Below are positions 36,928-47,450 of a stretch of DNA of 64,000 nt, piece after piece (position 1 is the first letter of the stretch; every line of letters starts with the position of its first letter). The notes beneath the pieces are model-generated. The model was not told where the DNA came from. It saw nothing but the letters and a program-made list of their open reading frames with translations, and searched no databases. Position numbers and translations under genes: made by a program. Source of the DNA: Adiantum capillus-veneris (Eukaryota > Streptophyta > Polypodiopsida > Polypodiales > Pteridaceae); contig CM043942.1 of NCBI GenBank assembly GCA_014529385.2, forward strand, positions 563,001 to 627,000. Reading direction: 5' to 3'.

Positions 36928-37331
36928 TCTAACAACTTTTAGGTGTAAACTTTTTAGGTGTACTTTGGCACTTCAAGCCCTAGTTGCTACTCCTCTTTAC
37001 CCCTTTAGAAAAAGCACTCAAGCTACTGTACCCGCGGCTCGAATACCATTAATTGCAAGGAATAGAAGAGAGGGTCTTTCGACACCAAAACAGCACCGGC
37101 TCCTGTCAAGCTTCTAATAGCTCAATAGTGGTTAAGCCGTAGGCAAGCCCCGTAGGACTCCACTATTAAGACCATAGCTCTCGACGGTGATGCCCCGTTA
37201 ACTGCACAAAGGCAGGCGCACTGCAAGGCTGAAAAATCCCTATTCTACTTATTCACAGGAAATTAATAATACCAACCATTTGTAGCTAGCTTGAGGACCT
37301 CCCTTCTTGAGCAAGAAAAGAGAAACCTTGA
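36928..37331 (-). other. Element E leader
   Basis: About 400 bases between primer site and start codon. No separate ORF or strong motif noticed. Confidence 0.7.
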
Positions 37332-37343
37332 GCTCTGATACCA
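37332..37343 (-). other. Primer-binding site, tRNA-iMet, element E
   Basis: The minus strand reads TGGTATCAGAGC one base after the LTR end (...TTACA-T), complementary to initiator methionine tRNA. Confidence 0.9.
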
Positions 37344-37344
37344 A

Positions 37345-38934
37345 TGTAACATTTAATGGCCTAAAATCTTATGTGTAGCGGAATTTAGCATGAACATAGT
37401 GGGCATTTCATTAGAATAGATTCCTAATGAGAATTACAAGAGTGCTTGGGTGTAGAGAGCAACAAAAAGCATAACACCTAGTTAGATAGCATCGACAATA
37501 CTTTCAAAAGAGAGAGCAATTAAGCTATTGACAACAGTTGAGGACCGGATTTGCATGGAGCCGGTCCCCCCTCCAAAAGGCTTTGTATTATGGTTTCTCC
37601 CATCAAGAGAGACATTGTACAATACAATTCTTTGTGTTCCTTCAAGACTAGCTAGTGCAATGAAGATGGAAGCTTCATACACCAAGCAAAACACTTAATC
37701 AAACACAACTTGAATTATCCCCGTTCTCAGACCCAAGACCTCACACACCTTCGAAGATGGTGAGAGCTAGCAGGGTATGAGAGTAGATTGAGAGGAAAAA
37801 GAAGTATCTTACGAGAAAGAAGTACATCTCCTCACATAATCACTCATATTAGCATAGCTTAGCTTAGTAATTAGCTTGGTAGAGAAGATGAGCATGCATT
37901 GAAGCTTGGCTCTTGGTTGGATTTGCATCCACATGCCAAGAGAGTGTTGATGTAGGCTTCTATCTCACAAGCTTGGAGTAGGTGATGAGCTCTCCATTAA
38001 AGCTTGGGAGGAGATAGAGTATTTTCCCTTCACACATGGTCAAGTGTGAGAGTGTGTGTGTGAATGCCAAGCAAAAATCAGCCCCCCCTCTCTCTTGGGC
38101 GAGCCCTATCTACTAAATAAGTCTGGCTTTTGCCTCATTGGACCTCCCCAGGTCAAGCCAATAGGGATTAAGCAGCATAAGTGATAGCCTTTAGACATGT
38201 GTCCCCCTTTCCCCTTTTGTGAGAGCTTTAGGTAATTAAATAATTAAACTAAACTCTCATTGGACCCCTTTGCCTCCTGGCCAATAGGAATCAGGCAAGC
38301 CATGGGGCTCCTGAATGCTCATTGGACCCCTTGGGAGACTGCCCAATAGTCTTCTAGGAGACTTAATTCTCATTGGTTTCTTTTATTAAATGTTTTTAAA
38401 TTAATTAAACTAGATTTACTCTAGCTTAATTCTCATTGGTCCACTTCAAGGGTCTTCCAATAGGAATTGGGCACACCTTGTGGGCATCTGGCCTAGGGAG
38501 CTGACATGTGTCCCTCATTCCCTTTGTGTAAAGGGAGCCTGTGTGTGTGTGTGTGGCTTTCTCTCTCATCCCCTAGCTTTGGGGCTCGCCCCCTCCCATG
38601 TAGGGATGTAGAAAGACTTTTTGGGCACACACTAAGCATCCAATTTTCCCTAGGGTTGACCTTTGGACACTACCTTTGAATTTTGGAACCTTAGCATTTT
38701 GGAAGTCTTAATGGGCTGAACCTTAGGGTCTTTTTGGCCCATTGTTTCACATGGCTCTTTTGCAGATGGCCCCCCCTTTGGATCCCTATTTTCCCTCCTT
38801 TGGATCCCTACTGTGGCCGGTCTGCTAACTTAACCAATATTCTAGCTTTTTCTCCCTTGGCACTTCCCCACATTAAATGATCAGTTTAATATGAGAAAAT
38901 CATTTAGGAGAATTAGATATTGATTATTATGACA
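37345..38934 (-). repeat. Element E 5' LTR (right)
   Basis: 1,590 bp and near-identical to the left copy. The visible differences are isolated substitutions and an extra TTTTCCCTCCTTTGGATCCC-like duplication near 38,785. Confidence 0.96.
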
Positions 38935-39844
38935 AAGGGCTTTTTGTGCTTTCATAACAGCACCACATTTGTCACGCATATTATGCTTTCGTAAAGGCGC
39001 CACAGTTGGTACACATATCAGGCAAAGCATCACCTAGCTCAACAGATTTCTCCACAGTAACCGTCAACTAACATAATCATTGTGAGTTTTTGTTGCCCGT
39101 TTTAGTGTTGTGGACATTGCCACAGCCATTTAGATGCAAGTATAAGTGATTACTTTTGCATCTGCTCAAAATAGCCAATTTCTGAGCCTTGCCTTTGTTG
39201 GGTTTATCCTGTAATCATTGCATTCCAAGAGATGACATTCCGAACACAATGCTCCTCGAGCACTTATTGATCTTTTAATTGCATTTTATTCTAGAGTAGC
39301 CTGTTGAACCCCAAAAACTCCGAGATGGCACTCCGATCGAGCCGACTAAACTGGCACAAAATCGGCCCCTGGTGAATCTTTAACGGCTAATATCTTGGCG
39401 ACCAGGACTCCGATCACTGATCTAAAAAGACCGACGTGCTCCACAAAGTGAGCACTTTAGGCCCGTGCATTCATTTCAATCCTGTCACCTCAGCTGCAGC
39501 AGTTGCCCAATCCGGTACGGATCTGCAATCAACTTAAACTTCAATATGCCATAACTTCTTCACCGTAGCTCTTATCGACGAGCCGTAAAGACAGGCCGGT
39601 AGAGCACTTCAAGAACTGGAGTTCTAGATCATAATCTTCCATCTGTGCTCACTTCAATCATAATCATTTTTGGCATCATTAAGGCATCTGTTGGCCCTTT
39701 TTAGCCGCATCTGGGATACATTAATCATTAAACTTGGCATGTTAACAAGCCCTCATCACTGACCATTAATCAAGTAGGCTTTCAATAAGCTTGATCTGCA
39801 TCTTCTTCGAATATTTCTTAGCATGGGAGCGGAGCTGCATGACA
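38935..39844 (-). repeat. Element A right (5') LTR, part 2
   Basis: Continues LTR A beyond element E to its terminus GGAGCTGCATGACA. The 39,320-39,844 part matches 24,985-25,504 and, in reverse, 53,767-54,310. The next bases, CCGGT, would be the target duplication, but the partner is lost with the truncated left LTR. Confidence 0.85.
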
Positions 39845-40422
39845 CCGGTGACTTTGCACCCAGATGCCATAGATCTTGTTGCACTTAGTAGTCCAAAGTT
39901 AGCATTTTTTCCATATCAGCTGAGAAACTAAGTTTTAACTATCCAAATGACTTGAAAATTGAAAATAAAACTTAAAAGAAACTTGGGCAACTGTGCATGT
40001 GCTCACAGTGCAATTTTGGCCAAAAATCTTCATTTAGTCTTTTTCATCAAATTTTGGTGAGACTTGACATGCTGGTGGTCCTTGGCGTATACAACATGGC
40101 TATGTGATTGGATTCGGATTTGGACATCAAAAAGTGGATTTTTGGACAGATTCAGGCTTTAGGTCACAAATTGGGTAAAAAGTCCACAACATGTAGCAAA
40201 TGATATCCAAATGGGTTGAGAATTGATATATGGGCTCCTTGCACCATGGTAATGGCTCCCATGATGTCATTGTTTGCACAGAAGTTCAAAAACATGTTGG
40301 AGACATCCTACGCGTAGGATGTCTATTTCATCAAAATGGCTTGGGATTTGTTCTGTGGGTAGTCCTTGGCATGTGGAACATGGCCATGCTCTTGGATTTT
40401 GATTTGGACAAGAATTGATGTT
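39845..40422. other. Leader-like fragment of the element C family
   Basis: Non-coding segment between the ends of LTR A and LTR B. It contains one copy of the 22-bp palindrome typical of the element C leader (40,302-40,323). The bases after it (T-x-TTT-x-C-x-x-x-A-x-AATGGCTT) also match those after the copy at 62,034. It also holds two diverged copies of a unit of about 85 bp (TCATCAAA...GATTTGGACA at about 40,047-40,130 and 40,327-40,411). It is probably the leftover of element C, or a relative, into which A and B inserted. Confidence 0.5.
40302..40323. repeat. 22-bp perfect palindrome
   Basis: GACATCCTACG followed by its reverse complement, with central ACGCGT. It is identical to copies at 61,759, 62,159 and 62,594. 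Confidence 0.95.
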
Positions 40423-41462
40423 ATCAAGTGCAAGACCTTCTTTGATTAGAGTTGATCTTCCAAGGTTAGCTTGTTGCAAGAATGGCTAGTCTCCCTCTAG
40501 GAGAAAGTGTAAGCTTGGGCTTATGTTAATGGGGCTAAGTACAATTAGGCATTACTACTCACTCCCTCAAGAATTCCTCTCATCAATGGCTTGAATGCTT
40601 GACTCTTTCCAAGGAAGAAGAGGTCCCCTTTTATAGGTGAAGGGAACCCACAAGGGTTTACACAAGAAGAGAGGAGCCAGTGTGAACAGGAATTGGAAAA
40701 GTTGGAAATGAGCTGTCCTTGCATGATGTGGGCAAACTGGGGTTCAGTATTTTGATCATATCTCCTCAACCGTGGCTCCAAATAAAAAAGTAAAAATATG
40801 GGCAAAAACTTCAGCTCATTAGCTAGGATTTTCAATTCAAAATCATTTTCTAATTCGGATTGGAACCTTGTGTAAAAAATTCATCAAAATAGGGTCCATT
40901 ATTGGCAGCAAAAGTCTTCATGTGGTCTCCGTAGCCTAGACTTTCATTTAATTCCAAAGGACACCTCATGCCATATGAAAGCATGACATTGCTCCTTGAC
41001 AAATTTTTGTAATCATGCTTGCAATAATGCATTAAAATAAGTGTATCTTTGAAATCATGCCACCTAGTGTCCCACTAGGATTTGATTCTCTCCTAGTAGC
41101 TATTTAAAAAGAAATATAAGAAAAGTATTAAAAAAATACATAGAATATATATATATTGGAGTTTACCCTAGCTATAGGATCTAGCTAGGGTGTGAGATGA
41201 TAATGAAATAGTAGAAATAAAGAATCAATGCTTTTTGCCCCAAGTTAAAGAGGCGGAGCTATTGATGCTTTTCCCATAGTATTTTCTGATGGTAAAGTAA
41301 GGATATGTTACCCTTGAGAAAAATAATAGGATGAGATAGAAGGCTTATTATTATACTTAAATATGCATATGTACACTATAGGAAATATAATTATGTATTT
41401 AAAAAAATACAAGATAGATCTTGTAGCATGCGTTCCCACTATGTACGTGTCACAGCACGACA
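40423..41462 (-). repeat. Element B left (3') LTR, truncated
   Basis: Matches 48,412-49,451 from ATCAAGTGCAAGACC to CACAGCACGACA. It retains U3, including a minus-strand TATAAAA box at 40,629-40,635, but lost the R/U5 side at 40,423. Confidence 0.9.
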
Positions 41463-41477
41463 TCCACCCCCTCTAAA
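41463..41477 (-). other. Polypurine tract of element B
   Basis: On the minus strand TTTAGAGGGGGTGGA directly before the LTR. This site and the next 30 bases match element A. Confidence 0.85.
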
Positions 41478-41520
41478 CCTGCACATCCTCCGGTATGTGC
41501 CACATTGTCTCTTTGTAAGA

Positions 41521-42711
41521 TTAGACCTCTTGTACATCTTCCTTGTCTTCTTCTTCACTGGATGATTCCAGAGCTTCATGTTCACTTTGATCTTCACCTG
41601 TGTTTTTCTCTTCTTCCTCATCCATATCTTCTAGATCATTGTCTCCTCTTCTCTTAAACATTTTAATCCTTTTTCCTACAATGGGAATCTTTACTTCTGT
41701 ACCATCTAGTTCAGACAAGCTGTAAGTAGCATTTTCATACACATGCTTTACAACATACGGTCCAAACCATCTTTTTGAGGACTTACGCATGACTGTGTGC
41801 TGGTTATCAAGGCTACTATCATACACTAAAACCCAGTCACCTTTGTCAATTGCTTTGCTCCTGAGTCGATGTCGCTTATCAAAATAGTCCTTGTTTTTCA
41901 ACCTTGCATTTTTGAGTCGTTCTTTTGCAGCTTCAATGTCTCCAGGTCTTCTCTCTAGCTGCCTTATACGCAGTGCAAGGAGATCTTCCCTACTAAGCCC
42001 CTCTTGCCAAGGTAGTACATTCCATGTGGGAATTGTATCCTCAATCGGCATCACTGGCTTTTGACCATGCATTAGCTCCGCAGGCATGTAGCCAGTTACT
42101 GAGCTATGTGTTGTACGATCAGCCCATAAAGCATATGGTAACAATTTTGGCCACTCACCAACTCTTCCTTCACAAGCCTTGGCCAAAGCTTTGATGATAG
42201 GAGGATGCCCTCTTTCACTCTTTCCATTGCCTTCAGGCTTGTAAGCTGTAGTAAGAGAAAGCTTGATCCCTAATCTAGAAAAGAACTCCCTTGCTTCTTC
42301 AGCATCCAGTTCACCTCGATCTGCAGTGATTTTTCCCACACAACCATAACGGCAAATCACCTCATCAAGAAGGAATTTGCACACAGCTTTTGTGGTCTTA
42401 GCTCTTAATGCTCTTCCTTCAACCTGGTTAGTTAGGTCCTCTCGTGCAAGAACCAAGTATCTCATTTGCCAGAGTCCTAAAGGCATCGTGACTAGATCCA
42501 CAACCCATTTATAGTGCATGGCTAGTGGATATGTAGGGTGCAATCCATCACGATGTCGAACATTTGAATACATTTGACAAGTTACACATGACTCTACAAA
42601 CTGAGATACATCTTTATACATACCCTTCCACCAGTATTTTTCTTTCAACTTGGAGAAGGTTGCCCACACACCCCTGTGTCCAGCCCATAGACTCTCATGA
42701 AACTCTTGCAT
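41521..42711 (-). pseudogene. Element B integrase
   Basis: 396 codons. The N-terminus carries the H2C2 finger (H-x-x-x-W-A-G-H-R-G, then C-V-T-C-Q). The catalytic core has Asp in 'VVDLVTMP', Asp in 'ITADRGELD' and Glu in 'GNGKSERGH', so the D-D-E triad is present, though the usual S-D-N-G is A-D-R-G. 'LPYALWADRTTHSSVTGYMPAEL' and 'LLALRIRQLERRPGDI' are hallmark segments of the FIDD lineage. The C-terminus is very acidic (41,521-41,640). It is separated from the RNase H frame by a frame change at about 42,715, so the copy as it stands would not give a fused Gag-Pol. Confidence 0.9.
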
Positions 42712-42716
42712 GAGCT

Positions 42717-44975
42717 TTACTTGAGTCTCTTTTTTACATATAACCCGTTGTGTGTAGCACCCTTTTGTTTAGGATGCTTCCACAAGTAACCATCCCTTAA
42801 AAAGTACCCATATGCTTTCTTGCGTATCCTCTTGAATTCTTGTTCAGACCAATCATCCTGTTTTGTTAGAGTACTCAAGTACCTTCCAATAGAAAGCCAA
42901 TCACCTTCATAAAGATCTTTCAAGAACAATTCAAGTGAATTAGTCATGCAGACATTGTTACCTTTGACATGAGAGATAGAATAGAATTTTGTGCCTACAT
43001 CATCTCCCTCATCAATCATTTGTGACTCATCTTCATACCTTGCCCTTGATAGCATATCTGCCACTGTATTGTCTTTACCTGTAATGTGCTTAAACTCAGG
43101 ATTTAAGGACTTAATGTAGGCAATCCACCGCAACATAGCAATGTCTGGTGTTGAGCAGCTTGTAATCATCCCAAGAAGTGGTAGACAATCTGTTTCTACA
43201 ACCACACATGCACCAATTAGGTACTCTTTCCCACTTTTCAAGGCTGTAACCATACCCCATAACTCTCTTTTTATCTGTGGATAGTTTCTTTGGCGAGCAC
43301 TTAGTACCTTTGCTCCAAATCTTACCACATACCTGTGTCCTTTGTCATCTTGCCCTATTGCCCATCCAATCCCTGTAGGATTGGTATCTATTGTCACAAT
43401 CACTGGCCTTTGACACTCATAGTCTACCTTTCTCAAAGTCGTTGCTGACTGGAGTAACTCCTTTAGCTTTTTCATGGATTTTACATGTGCTTTTGTCCAT
43501 TTAAACTTTTGATTCTTTCTAAGCAGCTGATAAAGAGGATCAGCTACATGTGCATAATGTGGAATCCAAATAACATAGAAGACACATGCTCCCAGAAACC
43601 TTCTAACCTCAGTGATGCTAGTGCATGTTTCTTTCATTCTTTGGATGGCATCTACCTTTGATGGACAAGGTTTCCTACCATATGGCCCGCACATGTGCCC
43701 CACAATGAGAACTTCTTTGACACCAAACGTAGACTTTTTCCCTGACAATGTAAGATTCACTTCTTCCAACCTAGACAAAATTTTATCACAATCATTTATG
43801 TGATTTACCACAAACCTGCAACATCCCTTGAGATCCAAAGCTTCATCTTTGTCACTTTCTTCACATCCTTTGATAGGCAAATCATCGATGAAAGGCATTG
43901 TGATTTGAGGAATAAAGTCACGTAAGACCTTATTCATCCCATTCATCATATGTGCAACCGAGTTGGTTACTCCCTGTGGCAAGGTACACATCCTTACCAA
44001 ACCCAAAGGTTTCCTCATGGTTGTCAAGTCTCTGCTTTCGATTGCAAGCTGAAATTGATCATACCCTGAGTAGAGATCCCCCATTGAGTAGATTGCCCTC
44101 TCTGAAAACGCCTCTGCAAATTCATCCATAATTGGACTTGTACCTACATTTCTAATTGTCACCTTGTTCACTGGTTGCATATCTTGGATGAAGCGTAGAG
44201 AACCATTCTTCTTTGGAACTGTGAACCACCTGTTTGATTATGGAGCACAAGAAGACTCCAAGATTCCCATTTTGATTTTCTCATTCAGTAGCTCTACTAA
44301 CTTTGGCAAATGAGCCTTTGGAACCGGAATAGGCCGCAGATTCCAAGGCACATGAGGTATTGTGAAAATTACCATAGGAGCTACAATATAAGGATCAACA
44401 CATCCTATCTCATGTGGCTCAAATGCAAAAGCCTTACCATGCTTTGAAAGCATTTCTTTGAAGCACTTTGTCTCCTCCTGTGTTAGAAACTCCTCGCAAC
44501 CAATCTGCAACTCTTGAAAGGACTCCTTTGTGAAGGTATGCCCGATCTTTTTAGGATTCCGCAAACTTGGTTGTAAAGAAGCCTGTTCAATCTTTTCCCT
44601 GTTTTTGGGTGGTAAGGGTGAAGCTACTGGTTTCACCTTCTTTGCTACACTCTTGTATTTAGTTTCAACATGGACTTCTGGGCCAACTGTTTGGTTTTCT
44701 TTAAAGGCTTCTATTACTTGATACATTTCCATAGAGCAAACTTCCACAACTTCATTTTCAAGATGCAAACTAGACCTCATTATAGCATCAAGCTCACCCA
44801 TAGTATCTACAAAAGAAACTTGTTCACACAAACCCAAAACATTTTCAGTAGGCTTTAGCAACCCACTCTTTTTCATGCCTATTTGTACATTATGCACATA
44901 TTGTCTCTCATATCTCTTCAAATCTTCAAGTTTTGTAAAACATACTGATCCATTCCTTGTTACCAAGGAGCTCAT
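42717..44975 (-). pseudogene. Element B reverse transcriptase / RNase H with one stop
   Basis: One frame from 44,975 to 42,717, broken only by TAA at 44,238-44,240 in 'CAP-stop-SNRWF', where Tyr is expected. RT motifs: 'KKIKMGILESS'-like N-terminus, 'RWFTVPKKNGSLRFIQDMQPVN', 'GDLYSGYDQFQL', 'LPQGVTNSV' and catalytic 'MPFIDDLPIKG' (F-I-D-D in place of Y-x-D-D). Connection: 'VGHMCGPYGRKP' and 'VRRFLGACVFYVIWI'. RNase H: 'VTIDTNPTGIGWAI', 'IKRELWGMVTAL', 'ETDCLPLLG' and 'HITGKDNTVADMLSR'. The N-terminal 245 codons before the core are linker/spacer of unknown role. Confidence 0.9.
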
Positions 44976-45043
44976 CGAGAAAGTTTCACCTATTTTTGGA
45001 TCAAGCGAGACCCTTTTTCTTTCTGTACCACTGCAATCCCGCT

Positions 45044-46063
45044 TTACAATGGTACTTGGCCAAAACCCATCATTTCTCTATGATCATGAAACTCTTTGCT
45101 TACCTTTGGTAGAGGATGTTCTCTGAGGTTGTCACGATTTCTTTCATGGTTTACACAGACTGTGAGAAATTGGACAGCTCGTTTACCATCTTTGCTACGT
45201 ATTCTAGCATATGCTGAACCATCGTCCATTACCTTTGTTTCCATTCGAACTCCCACAATGTAGGGTTGTCCAAGGATGAGATGATATGAAGATGTATCCT
45301 GTACAAAGAAGTTTTGGTCAATCTTTACATCACCTATTGTTACCTTCACTCCTGGACATGCTGCATACAATTCACCGGATGAATTGTTTGCCACTTTTAC
45401 CATCCAGCCATGATCTGTGTCCATCGGCCATTTGCACTTGTTGTAGAGACTCTTTGACATTATGTTTATTTCTGAACCATGGTCAATCAAGGCAACAAAT
45501 GGCTCTTCAAGATCACCTACCTTGACCAAAATTTCTGTAGTAGCCCTTGCCCAATGACTTCGTGAATAGTAACTCCTAGGAATATCTTCAACTTCTTCAT
45601 CTTCATTTGAGAAATACACTTGCTTCACTCTCCCACTAGATTGGTAGCATCCTATCACAGCTCCATCATTCTCCTTATTTTGCAGTTGCATCCCTTGTGT
45701 CTTTGAGGTTTCCCCTTCAACCTGTGGACGAGAAACTTCAGCAAGGGTTTGCCTCTTTCTCTTGATGATGCCAATGATCTCCTCATGGAATTCACGCTTT
45801 GCAATGCCAAGAACTTCTCCCAGAGTAAACTCAATCTTGCTATTCAAGATCCTTTCCTCCAAGACTTTCTTTAAGTCTGTAGCAACCTCAATATCAGATT
45901 GTCTTACCTTTCGTTGGCTCTTTCTTCTTTCCTGTTGTAGACTCCTCCATGAGTACTTCAGGTGGAGATGCTCCTTGTGTTGAGGGTGTTTGAGAAGGCA
46001 TTGAGTCGCTTCTTCCCCCACTTCTAGAAGCTCTTTTTGATGGTCCTTCATCAGCATTATCAC
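45044..46063 (-). pseudogene. Element B protease region
   Basis: 339 codons in a frame shifted +1 relative to gag, overlapping it by 170 bases. It contains a basic helical segment ('LKKVLEERILNSKIEFTLGEVLGIAKREFHEEIIG'), then an aspartic protease: 'VALIDHGSEINIMS' (D-H-G in place of D-S/T-G) and 'HLILGQPYIVGV'. A second frame change separates it from the RT frame near 45,040. Whether the gag/protease shift is programmed or decay cannot be told from one copy. Confidence 0.8.
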
Positions 46064-47408
46064 GTCTGCGCTTCTCTTCTACAATTGCCTCATTTTGTTG
46101 GCATTTTGTAATGTAGGCATGCACTGACAATGAGTCCACTGGATCATTCCATCCTGTTTCTAGACGTATGCAATCACCTGCTTCATGTAGAATCTCTTTT
46201 GTAAGCTTTCCCTTTTTAGCTAATTGCATGACATTTGGCCAAATTTGACCATGATGGTCACTCACCTCTTCATCACAAAAATGTTCAATTTTTACTCCAT
46301 AAGTAGCTGCCTCAACTGAAGAGGTGGCATGCTTGGTTGCCATATCTTCAACTAAGGTTTGCATTCCCCCCTTCCCAAAGTTAGTTCTCAAGGGTAGACC
46401 TGTCTCTCTTAAGTGGATTTTACCATCCTTAAAAAAGACAACATCTTTTGACAAAGCATCACTAAAATCATCACAATCCCTTCTTACATGGTCTGCACTA
46501 TCACACCAAATACATCTATTAACAAACCCTTCTTTGGGCTGTTGTCTTTGCCTAGGAAGTGGCCCTGATGGTTGGCCTTTTTCTTCAAGCTTTGCAAACT
46601 TCACCTTCAAGTCACGCATTCCCTTCACAAGCTCATCTACCATGGACTCATCAAACTTAGGAGCGATAAAAGTAGGCTTTACCATTTTGTCAGAAGTTGA
46701 GGTGGAAGGACTTGTAGTGTTTACTACCATCTTGTCCCTTCTTCTTTGTCGTTTGGCAAGCAGTGAGACAGCACCTTCAACCTCATTCCAGTCGGTCTTT
46801 AGTCCTTGCTCAGCATCTTTATCTTCAAAAAGAATCTCCAAATTTTCTTGAAATTGTTTACCTGCAGCTTGTAAGAAAAGATCTGTCTTCTCTGCATCTA
46901 GTGTGGCCCTTTCTGTCCTAGTGAGTTGTGCATAGTGCCGCTCAAATTCCCTAAGTAGCTCTCTTATTGATAGTCCTTGCTTTGGCTTGACTACCCATTC
47001 TAAGAATGTCCTTTTGGTCACTCTCTCCGAGTCCTCCATGAGATATTCCTCCTTTAAAGCTACTTTGAGTTCTTCCCAATTTCTCCCATGCCCATCTTTA
47101 ATTGCCCTAACATGCTCCCTAATTTCTGGAGCAACAACTAGCTCAAAGCTTTGAATCATCTCACCTTCTGACACGCGATGCAGCTCCATCTCCTTCACAT
47201 ACTCGTGTAAGTACTTGGTTACATCTTTTCCATTGAACTGATCCATTCTGTTGATGACCGCTTGTATGGCCTTCGCTGCTGAAATCTCCCTTCTTTCAGT
47301 AGCATGTTGTTGTTGCATGAACATTGCAAATGCTTGAAACATTTGCATTGTTGCTGGGTCAAAATGCATACCCAGTTGCTCAACATGATCACCCATGGCT
47401 ACCCACAA
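45894..47408 (-). CDS. Element B Gag
   Basis: 504 codons from ATG 47,399-47,408 (first possible start region, 'M-W-V-A-M-G-D-H'). The tool start at 47,408 may be non-ATG, and the methionine five codons later is a sound alternative. The capsid-like part has 'MDQFNGKDVTKYLHEYVKEMELH', 'VKALKEEY' and 'FERHYAQLTRTERATL', typical of FIDD-lineage gag. A Cys-poor knuckle 'CIWCDSADHVRRDCDDF' (C-x2-C-x4-H-x4-C) lies near 46,480-46,520. The tail is Ser/Arg/Lys-rich. The frame is intact. Confidence 0.85.
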   Translation of the reverse strand: MWVAMGDHVEQLGMHFDPATMQMFQAFAMFMQQQHATERREISAAKAIQAVINRMDQFNGKDVTKYLHEYVKEMELHRVSEGEMIQSFELVVAPEIREHVRAIKDGHGRNWEELKVALKEEYLMEDSERVTKRTFLEWVVKPKQGLSIRELLREFERHYAQLTRTERATLDAEKTDLFLQAAGKQFQENLEILFEDKDAEQGLKTDWNEVEGAVSLLAKRQRRRDKMVVNTTSPSTSTSDKMVKPTFIAPKFDESMVDELVKGMRDLKVKFAKLEEKGQPSGPLPRQRQQPKEGFVNRCIWCDSADHVRRDCDDFSDALSKDVVFFKDGKIHLRETGLPLRTNFGKGGMQTLVEDMATKHATSSVEAATYGVKIEHFCDEEVSDHHGQIWPNVMQLAKKGKLTKEILHEAGDCIRLETGWNDPVDSLSVHAYITKCQQNEAIVEEKRRRDNADEGPSKRASRSGGRSDSMPSQTPSTQGASPPEVLMEESTTGKKKEPTKGKTI

Positions 47409-47424
47409 ACTCTCACCCTAGCAG

Positions 47425-47445
47425 ATTCACGTCGGTTTCACCAAA
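47425..47445 (-). other. Primer-binding site of element B
   Basis: The minus strand reads TTTGGTGAAACCGACGTGAA shortly after the LTR end TTTCTCGACA. It is the same site type as element A. Confidence 0.7.
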
Positions 47446-47450
47446 AAATA

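Larger units (their letters stand above)
30052..38934 (-). mobile_element. Element E: intact chromodomain Ty3/Gypsy retrotransposon
   Basis: An 8.9-kb minus-strand element with every part needed for transposition in place: near-identical LTRs, tRNA-iMet primer site, one uninterrupted gag-pol frame, polypurine tract, and a perfect 5-bp target duplication AAGGG (30,047-30,051 and 38,935-38,939). It landed in the right LTR of element A. Over about 1.57 kb the LTRs differ by only a few single bases and one insertion of about 20 bp (around 38,780-38,800), so the insertion is young. Confidence 0.97.

Noticed and set aside
36186-36935. 249-codon minus-strand frame overlapping the start of the element E polyprotein, and plus-strand frames of 100-175 codons within gag regions
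   Set aside because: Shadows of the Ser/Arg-rich gag sequence in other frames, with unnatural composition.
30189-37694. 70-codon minus-strand frame present twice (30,189-30,401 and 37,482-37,694)
   Set aside because: It lies in both LTRs of element E and is duplicated only because LTRs are. No start context or family similarity.
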